From: Alteromonadaceae bacterium UBA2620
Lineage (GTDB): Bacteria; Pseudomonadota; Gammaproteobacteria; Enterobacterales; Alteromonadaceae
NCBI GenBank assembly: GCA_002339125.1
Contig: DDJQ01000129.1
Location: 1 to 11,558, forward strand
Reading direction: 5' to 3'
DNA length: 11,558 nucleotides
The position numbers and the translations under genes are program-made. Within the stretch, counting starts at the first letter, position 1. The number at the start of each line of letters is the position of its first letter. Under the pieces are notes generated by a model, which was given only the letters and a program-made list of their open reading frames with translations, was not told the origin of the DNA and did no database searches. Positions 7,134 through 11,558 of this stretch are shown here, piece after piece.

Positions 7134-7163
7134 AGTCTTTCGAGGAATGGTGCCCAGGGGCGG
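7134..7163. repeat. tRNA-proximal copy of the 30-bp direct repeat
   Basis: This copy overlaps the last 16 nt of the intact tRNA-Leu (7148-7163) and the next 14 bp. It is identical to 6844-6873 at a spacing of exactly 290 bp, with 260 bp between the copies. Confidence 0.9.
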
Positions 7164-7234
7164 ACTTGAACCGCCACGACCGTGAGGTCACTAGCACCTG
7201 AAGCTAGCGTGTCTACCAATTTCACCACCTGGGC
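7148..7234 (-). tRNA. tRNA-Leu, anticodon CAG
   Basis: The 87-nt gene reads GCCCAGG at the acceptor 5' end, pairing with CCTGGGC before A and a gene-encoded CCA. The D arm contains AATTGGTAGAC. The anticodon stem is CTAGC/GCTAG around loop TTCAGGT, so the anticodon is CAG. A long variable arm (class II, as expected for Leu) and a T loop GTTCAAGTC within a GGCGG/CCGCC stem follow. It is transcribed from a strong promoter just upstream, and its last 16 nt are duplicated 290 bp downstream. Confidence 0.97.
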
Positions 7235-7268
7235 CTTTGCGTTTAGCTCGTTGCTCAACGCGGGCGGA

Positions 7269-7297
7269 AAGATACGCTCTTGGGCCAATCTTGTCAA
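7269..7297 (-). promoter_or_regulatory. Sigma70 promoter of tRNA-Leu
   Basis: A perfect -35 TTGACA (7297-7292) and a -10 TATCTT (7274-7269, four of six) are separated by exactly 17 bp. A GC-rich discriminator (TCCGCCCGC) follows, typical of stable-RNA promoters under stringent control. The start point would be near 7262, giving a leader of about 28 nt. The -35 begins at the base right after the exonuclease stop codon. Confidence 0.8.
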
Positions 7298-8005
7298 TCA
7301 ATTATTCGAACTTTTTCCTAAATTTTTGCATCCGACCGCCTGAGTGTGAACAATATCCTGCAAACTCATCTTTCCGCCTGGGTCCATGCTGTAATATTGC
7401 GCAAACCAGAGCTGCAAAGTTGCCATCGCATCATCAAGAGCGTTGTGCGCCGGTGCCAGCGGTAAATTTAATCGCTGCCGACAAACAGTCAGGGTGGCGC
7501 TGTTAGGCGGCAGTACGTCGTGCTGCTTTTGCAACTGATACACCGCCAGTTTCAGCGTATCAAGCGTAATCACCTCTGGCAGATACATATCATTAGCGGC
7601 CAGTACTTTATCCAGTACGGCTAAATCCAGACCGGCATTGTGAAATACCCATACATGCGTTTGCGCATAAGGAATCAGTTGCTCAAGCGCCTCTTTAATA
7701 TGTGCTCCCTGAGCAATTTCATCGGCTGTCAGGCCATGGATAACCGGGCTTTGCTCCAGATCGCCGGATGCCCTGACCACCGCATAATAGCAATTGCTTA
7801 AATCTATGCTGCCGGCCTTCCCTTCGGTCCAGCCAATCGATGTTATCTTGGCTTTTTGTGGGTCCAGGGAGGTCAGTTCCAAATCTACCGCCAGCAGCGG
7901 GACATCCCTGAGCATTTGGTGTTTACGACTTTCTGGTAGCGCTGAGCCGCCGCTCAGCCACTGTTGTATGCGCCGCCAGATGGAAGGCTGTTGCTGGGCT
8001 GGCAT
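7298..8005 (-). CDS. DnaQ-like DEDDh 3'-5' exonuclease
   Basis: The protein is 235 residues from the ATG at 8005. Counted from an alternative GTG at 8020 (240 residues), the DEDDh exonuclease residues are D46 and E48 (AVDLELTSLDP), D132 (VFHNAGLD) and H192 with D197 (HNALDDA). HGLT at 95-98 is also typical. All catalytic residues for two-metal 3'-5' hydrolysis of DNA or RNA ends are present. The first 35 residues (SIWRRIQQWLSGG) are an extra basic/aromatic leader, also seen in homologues that sit beside CBS/DUF294 proteins. The GTG start would overlap the upstream gene by 14 bp; the ATG lies 1 nt past that gene's TGA. Either way translation is probably coupled to the upstream gene. It resembles the proofreading epsilon subunit, but this neighbourhood is not that of dnaQ, so the substrate is uncertain. 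Confidence 0.93.
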   Translation of the reverse strand: MPAQQQPSIWRRIQQWLSGGSALPESRKHQMLRDVPLLAVDLELTSLDPQKAKITSIGWTEGKAGSIDLSNCYYAVVRASGDLEQSPVIHGLTADEIAQGAHIKEALEQLIPYAQTHVWVFHNAGLDLAVLDKVLAANDMYLPEVITLDTLKLAVYQLQKQHDVLPPNSATLTVCRQRLNLPLAPAHNALDDAMATLQLWFAQYYSMDPGGKMSLQDIVHTQAVGCKNLGKSSNN

Positions 8006-8006
8006 A

Positions 8007-9839
8007 TCAGGACATTCCACCGGAGAACTTCATAACAGCGGCCTGTTGAGCTCGCTCTATGGCCTGAAAGGCCGCTTTCAGTTGGTGCTTTTCAATCGAC
8101 GACAAGTCGCTCACCGACACCAGATTATTGGTCACTTTATTGTGTAGCTGATGACGCCAGCGCAAGCGGTTTAAGAACAACCAGATATCCCGCAGGTTAT
8201 CGGCATCGCGGCTTGATAATCCGGCGCCGGCGGGCAGTGCGGCAAGCCGCCCCAGGGTGGACGGCATGGTCAGGCCATTTGCCAGCGCATAAAGCCGCAC
8301 CAGGTTATTAATAATGGCAATAGCGCGGACTTTCAGGTCAATGGCATCTTTAACGGTGTGACCCTTCTCATAGGTAAATTTCTTAAACATCGACAGGGGC
8401 ACCGAGGCATCATTGGCCTGTCGGGCCAGCGCAGCCAAAAACATGGGCTGTTTTAATAAAGGCACCCGGGCCATCTGCATTTTTCTGAATAAATCCACAT
8501 CACCGGCTGCCGCCCGGGCATCCAGAAAAATATTAAAATACATAATGGCTTTATTGGTAGGCTGAGCTACCCAGCCTTTCGCTTCATCTATCGCAGCATC
8601 CAGCGATAGCCTGAGATCCGGGTTACTGGCCATAATATTGCCCGGGCACAGTTTTATCCCGCATTTACCAAGTCCGTTACATACATACTCGGCCATACCA
8701 GCAAAATACTCAGCTTCCTCCTGATTAGGCGCGCGCTCCAGTAATAAGCCGTTATCCTGATCTGACCCCATGGTCTGATCTTCCCGGGCCTGAGAGCCAT
8801 ACACTATCCAGGCAAAATCAAGCGGAGCGGGACCGTGTTGCTGCTGGTAGTAACTAATCAGTTTGCGGGTCATGATATCGGTGGCCTGTGCAAGTACTTT
8901 ACCGGCAATATCAAAGTCCCCGGGTCGCTTGGCATGGGTGGCGAAGTAATGAGGCATTTGCCACGACAGACGGGTAAGTTCGTAAAGGTTTTCAGCCTTG
9001 GACAGCTCACCAATCACAAACAACACATTACCCTTTTGATGCCGTATCACATCGGATGCGGTAACCATCCCCACCGGCTCCCGGGTAGTGCGATCGACAA
9101 CCGGCAGGTGGTGAATGTTACGCTCGGTCATCAGGGCCATGGCATCAAACATAGTGCGGTTCTGAATAATCATCGCCGGTTTTTCTGTCATGATAGATTT
9201 AACCGGCAAACCAACATCCAGGCCGGTGGCCACTACCCGGTTACGTAAGTCACGGTCGGTCACAATACCGGCCAGTTTGTCATTTTCAGTAATTAGCAGC
9301 GACGACACATTACTCTCTGACATCACCTCTGCAGCCTGCTGCACAGACAGACTCACATCTACTTTTACCGGCGCACGTTCAATCACTTCAGACAGGGCTT
9401 TATACAGCCACATGGAGTTTGAGTCCTGCACCGCCTGATTTTGCAGGGCCTCACTTTTGGTGCCCTGAAAGAAGTTGGCGATTTCCGGCATCTCCAGAGC
9501 TTTTTTAAACGCAGCCTCGCTAAACGAATACACCAGCCCCGGCGAGTCTACCTCTACTTCCAGTGGGTAGGTCACACCATCAATCAGAGCGTGGAAACCA
9601 AAGTAGTCACCTTCACTTAAGTGCCGCTGGGGTCCGTCACTGTCTTTCACCGAGAACTGGCCGCTTTGAATAAGAAACAGACGGCCGGCATTTTCTTTAA
9701 GTAACGTATCCTGGTTTTCCTTAGCCAGGTAGATAAGCCGCGCTTTCTGGGCCAGCTCTTCACGCAATTCATTCTTCAGCTGATCAAAGGGTGCTGAGGT
9801 TTTCAGAAAATCGATAACTTGCTGTGGCGTGGTACTCAT
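8007..9839 (-). CDS. cNMP-binding-like / CBS pair / DUF294 nucleotidyltransferase protein
   Basis: The protein is 610 residues with four parts: an N-terminal cyclic-nucleotide-binding-like beta barrel (about 15-130), a CBS pair (about 155-270, with VTDRDLRNRV and VTASDVIRHQ), a nucleotidyltransferase-like domain (about 320-440) with its G-S and D-x-D signature (YGSQARED then GSDQDNG, D360/D362), and a C-terminal helical DUF294_C domain (about 470-605). The family resembles GlnD-type nucleotidyltransferases. In related bacteria it usually lies beside ActP-like symporters and acetyl-CoA synthetase, suggesting control of acetate use; that role is inference. The barrel lacks the usual FGE...R.A ligand motif (FGFHALIDGVTYPLEV here), so cAMP binding is doubtful. 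The start at 9839 is chosen over an upstream in-frame ATG at 9920 because GGGGA precedes it and the intervening 27 residues look non-domain. The gene overlaps or abuts the exonuclease. Confidence 0.93.
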   Translation of the reverse strand: MSTTPQQVIDFLKTSAPFDQLKNELREELAQKARLIYLAKENQDTLLKENAGRLFLIQSGQFSVKDSDGPQRHLSEGDYFGFHALIDGVTYPLEVEVDSPGLVYSFSEAAFKKALEMPEIANFFQGTKSEALQNQAVQDSNSMWLYKALSEVIERAPVKVDVSLSVQQAAEVMSESNVSSLLITENDKLAGIVTDRDLRNRVVATGLDVGLPVKSIMTEKPAMIIQNRTMFDAMALMTERNIHHLPVVDRTTREPVGMVTASDVIRHQKGNVLFVIGELSKAENLYELTRLSWQMPHYFATHAKRPGDFDIAGKVLAQATDIMTRKLISYYQQQHGPAPLDFAWIVYGSQAREDQTMGSDQDNGLLLERAPNQEEAEYFAGMAEYVCNGLGKCGIKLCPGNIMASNPDLRLSLDAAIDEAKGWVAQPTNKAIMYFNIFLDARAAAGDVDLFRKMQMARVPLLKQPMFLAALARQANDASVPLSMFKKFTYEKGHTVKDAIDLKVRAIAIINNLVRLYALANGLTMPSTLGRLAALPAGAGLSSRDADNLRDIWLFLNRLRWRHQLHNKVTNNLVSVSDLSSIEKHQLKAAFQAIERAQQAAVMKFSGGMS

Positions 9840-9845
9840 AGGCTG

Positions 9846-9850
9846 TCCCC
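9846..9850 (-). promoter_or_regulatory. Ribosome binding site that sets the CBS/DUF294 start
   Basis: GGGGA on the - strand ends 6 nt before the ATG at 9839. The longer in-frame start at 9920 shows no comparable site. Confidence 0.55.
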
Positions 9851-9963
9851 GGTCGCGTTTTTCTCTCTTAATAGATACAGCATAGCGGGTTTTAGCCAGT
9901 GATAGACTGTGCCAGATCAACCCTGTTTATGCCTGAATTGCCTGCTCAAAAAGCAACTCAGGG

Positions 9964-9997
9964 ATAAATAAAGAAGGCCCACCATCAGGTGAGCCTT
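9964..9997 (-). terminator. Intrinsic terminator of the symporter gene
   Basis: On the - strand a 10-bp stem (AAGGCTCACC with GGTGGGCCTT, one G-U pair, loop TGAT) is followed by CTTTATTTA, about 25 bp after the symporter stop. It separates the symporter from the CBS/DUF294 gene, so that gene needs its own promoter or readthrough. The opposite side is also T-rich (TTCTTATTT), so the element could work both ways. Confidence 0.82.
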
Positions 9998-10021
9998 TTC
10001 TTATTTAAGTGTCAGTTGTGC

Positions 10022-11557
10022 TTAGTGAGCCGAGGCTTCACCCGCACCTTTCGGGAAGCGGATACTTTCAACCATTTCCTGAATTTCCTGAGGTGCTTCA
10101 TCAGTCATCTTAAACACGCCGTAAGCTACAGCAAAGTTCACCAGCATACCCAGGGTACCGATACCCTCAGGTGAGATGCCGAACCACCAGTTAGCAGGCA
10201 CGTTAGCCGCCGGGTTCACAAACTTGAAGTAGATGATGTAGGCGGCGGTAAACGCGATACCCGAGATCATACCTGCCACAGCACCTTTATCATTCATACG
10301 CTTGCTAAAGATACCCATAATGATGGCCGGGAAGAAGCTCGAGGCCGCGAGACCGAACGCGAAGGCGACCACCTGTGCTACGAATCCAGGCGGGTTAATA
10401 CCAAAGTAACCGGCAATAACAATCGCCACACCGGCTGCCAGGCGGGCATAACCCAGCTCAGCTTTATCAGAGATGTTTGGCGCAAAGTTACGTTTCAGTA
10501 AGTCATGCGATACCGAGGTAGAGATTACCAGTAGCAGACCCGCTGAGGTAGACAGTGCCGCGGCTACACCACCAGCTGCCACCAGTGCGATAACCCAGGC
10601 CGGAAGATTGGCGATTTCAGGGTTAGCCAGTACCATGATGTCACGGTCAACTTTTACTTCGTTAGCACTGTTAGGGTCGGTAATGCTACCCGCTGCATAG
10701 TACATGTTGCCATCACCATTCTTATCGTTAAATTCGATAAGGCCGGTTTTTTCCCAGTTCTTAATCCAGGTAGGCGCTTCAGCATAAGGCGTACCCGCCA
10801 GGTCCGGACCATTGATGGTTTCAATCATGTTTACGCGGCCAAATGATGCCAGTGCCGGTGCAGTGGTATACAGGATAGCGATGAAGACCAGCGCCCAACC
10901 CGCACTCTTACGTGCATCACGTACTTTAGGTACAGTGAAGAAACGTACGATTACGTGTGGCAGACCCGCAGTACCTACCATCAGAGCGAAGGTGATAAAG
11001 AATACGTCAATCGTGCTCTTCGTACCGGTGGTATATTCAGCAAATCCAAGCGCCACGGATATCTGGTCGAGTTTTTCCAGCATGTACATCCCGGAGCCGT
11101 CAGCCAGCGTCGCACCGAAGGCAGTTTGTGGCAGAATGTGACCAGTCACCATTACAGAGATAAATACACAAGGTACTAAGTAAGCAAAAATCAATACGCA
11201 GTACTGGGCAACCTGAGTGTAGGTAATGCCTTTCATGCCACCTAATACGGTGTAGAAGAATACAATTGCCATACCGATAACCACACCGGTGACGATATCA
11301 ACTTCAAGGAAGCGGCTGAATACTACGCCAACACCACGCATCTGACCGGCAACATAAGTAAAGCTTACGAAGATGGCACAGAATACCGCCACAGTACGTG
11401 CGGTTTGTGAGTAGTAGCGATCACCAATGAAATCCGGTACAGTGAATTTACCGAACTTACGTAAGTAGGGCGCAAGACATAACGCCAGCAGTACATAACC
11501 ACCGGTCCAGCCCATCAGGTAAACAGCGCCGTCGTAACCCATAAAGGAAATCAGACC
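10022..11557 (-). CDS. Sodium:solute symporter, VC_2705/ActP-like (acetate-type), N-terminus outside window
   Basis: The frame stays open to the window edge (G-L-I-S-F before MGYDG), so roughly the first 60 residues are probably missing, judged from the family length of about 570. The visible 506 residues from the Met at 11542 carry about a dozen hydrophobic segments and sodium:solute symporter (SSS) family signatures: APYLRKFGKFTVPDFIGDR (24-42), GTAGLPHVIVRFFTV (190-204) and ALSTSAGLLLVISTSVSHDLLK (329-350), the last covering a sodium-site helix. A soluble loop of about 80 residues (235-315) holds NDKNGDGN, a short EF-hand-like DxNxDG turn, also characteristic of this subfamily. It probably takes up acetate or a similar short carboxylate with sodium across the inner membrane. 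Such genes usually follow a small DUF4212 gene, which would lie just outside the window. Confidence 0.93.
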   Translation of the reverse strand, partial: GLISFMGYDGAVYLMGWTGGYVLLALCLAPYLRKFGKFTVPDFIGDRYYSQTARTVAVFCAIFVSFTYVAGQMRGVGVVFSRFLEVDIVTGVVIGMAIVFFYTVLGGMKGITYTQVAQYCVLIFAYLVPCVFISVMVTGHILPQTAFGATLADGSGMYMLEKLDQISVALGFAEYTTGTKSTIDVFFITFALMVGTAGLPHVIVRFFTVPKVRDARKSAGWALVFIAILYTTAPALASFGRVNMIETINGPDLAGTPYAEAPTWIKNWEKTGLIEFNDKNGDGNMYYAAGSITDPNSANEVKVDRDIMVLANPEIANLPAWVIALVAAGGVAAALSTSAGLLLVISTSVSHDLLKRNFAPNISDKAELGYARLAAGVAIVIAGYFGINPPGFVAQVVAFAFGLAASSFFPAIIMGIFSKRMNDKGAVAGMISGIAFTAAYIIYFKFVNPAANVPANWWFGISPEGIGTLGMLVNFAVAYGVFKMTDEAPQEIQEMVESIRFPKGAGEASAH

Positions 11558-11558
11558 G

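Larger units (their letters stand above)
6609..7147. other. 539-bp gene-free stretch between yaeQ and tRNA-Leu, built of repeats
   Basis: I see no believable protein gene here on either strand. Longer open frames across 6803-7042 arise from the hairpin repeats and have neither ribosome binding sites nor protein-like composition. Going in the tRNA direction (right to left) the contents are: tRNA flank repeat (7134-7147 of the repeat), AT-rich spacer (7042-7133), hairpin array (6880-7041), second tRNA 3'-end copy (6844-6873), AT-rich spacer (6788-6843), diverged hairpin copy (6703-6787), then the yaeQ leader. The module 'tRNA 3' end, AT spacer, hairpins' therefore occurs twice. No clear intrinsic terminator follows the tRNA; GGCG/CGCC with a T-rich tract on the - strand near 6650-6680 is at best weak. 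Confidence 0.75.

Noticed and set aside
7109..7297. A 62-codon frame on the - strand over tRNA-Leu
   Set aside because: It lies over the tRNA gene and its promoter; the structural RNA explains the sequence.
8835..9248. 137-codon frame on the + strand inside the CBS/DUF294 gene
   Set aside because: It is antisense to well-conserved CBS and nucleotidyltransferase domains and has no recognisable protein features.
9840..9920. N-terminal extension of the CBS/DUF294 protein by 27 residues
   Set aside because: The stretch is basic and domain-free, and the start at 9839 has a GGGGA site at good spacing.

Overview
The window looks like a chromosomal segment of a marine gammaproteobacterium, most likely of the Alteromonadales (Alteromonas-like). 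The base composition is moderate. It carries a gammaproteobacterial YaeQ, a symporter of the VC_2705/ActP type found in marine gammaproteobacteria, and a tRNA-Leu(CAG) that closely follows the enterobacterial/Vibrio form. The taxonomic call is inference from protein and tRNA resemblance, not a database result.

Left part (1-5999, + strand): the 3' portion of a metal-dependent amidohydrolase with a complete set of metal ligands, ended by a hairpin. Next comes a full secreted M16 zinc peptidase with fused active and inactive halves, ended by a strong terminator. A gene-poor stretch of about 310 bp follows, holding what looks like a decayed ORF tail. Then come a 94-residue lipoprotein and a 255-residue AsmA-like membrane-anchored protein. 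These look like independent cell-envelope and peptide/amide-hydrolysis genes rather than one operon.

Middle (6000-7300, - strand): yaeQ converges on the AsmA-like gene across a palindrome. Between yaeQ and tRNA-Leu lies a 539-bp gene-free stretch, the most unusual part of the window. It holds a second perfect copy of the 3' end of tRNA-Leu plus its immediate downstream flank (30-bp direct repeats exactly 290 bp apart). It also holds an array of short hairpins with conserved flanks and changing but self-complementary stems. A diverged hairpin copy lies beyond the second repeat. Read in the tRNA direction, the order 'tRNA 3' end, AT-rich spacer, hairpin array' occurs twice.

Right part (7298-11558, - strand): an acetate-type sodium:solute symporter (5' end outside the window) closed by a terminator. 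Downstream of it is an overlapping pair: a cNMP-like/CBS/DUF294 nucleotidyltransferase protein and a DnaQ-type 3'-5' exonuclease. From knowledge of related genomes, this pair commonly sits beside acetate uptake/activation genes. The exonuclease stop codon directly abuts a near-ideal sigma70 promoter for tRNA-Leu.
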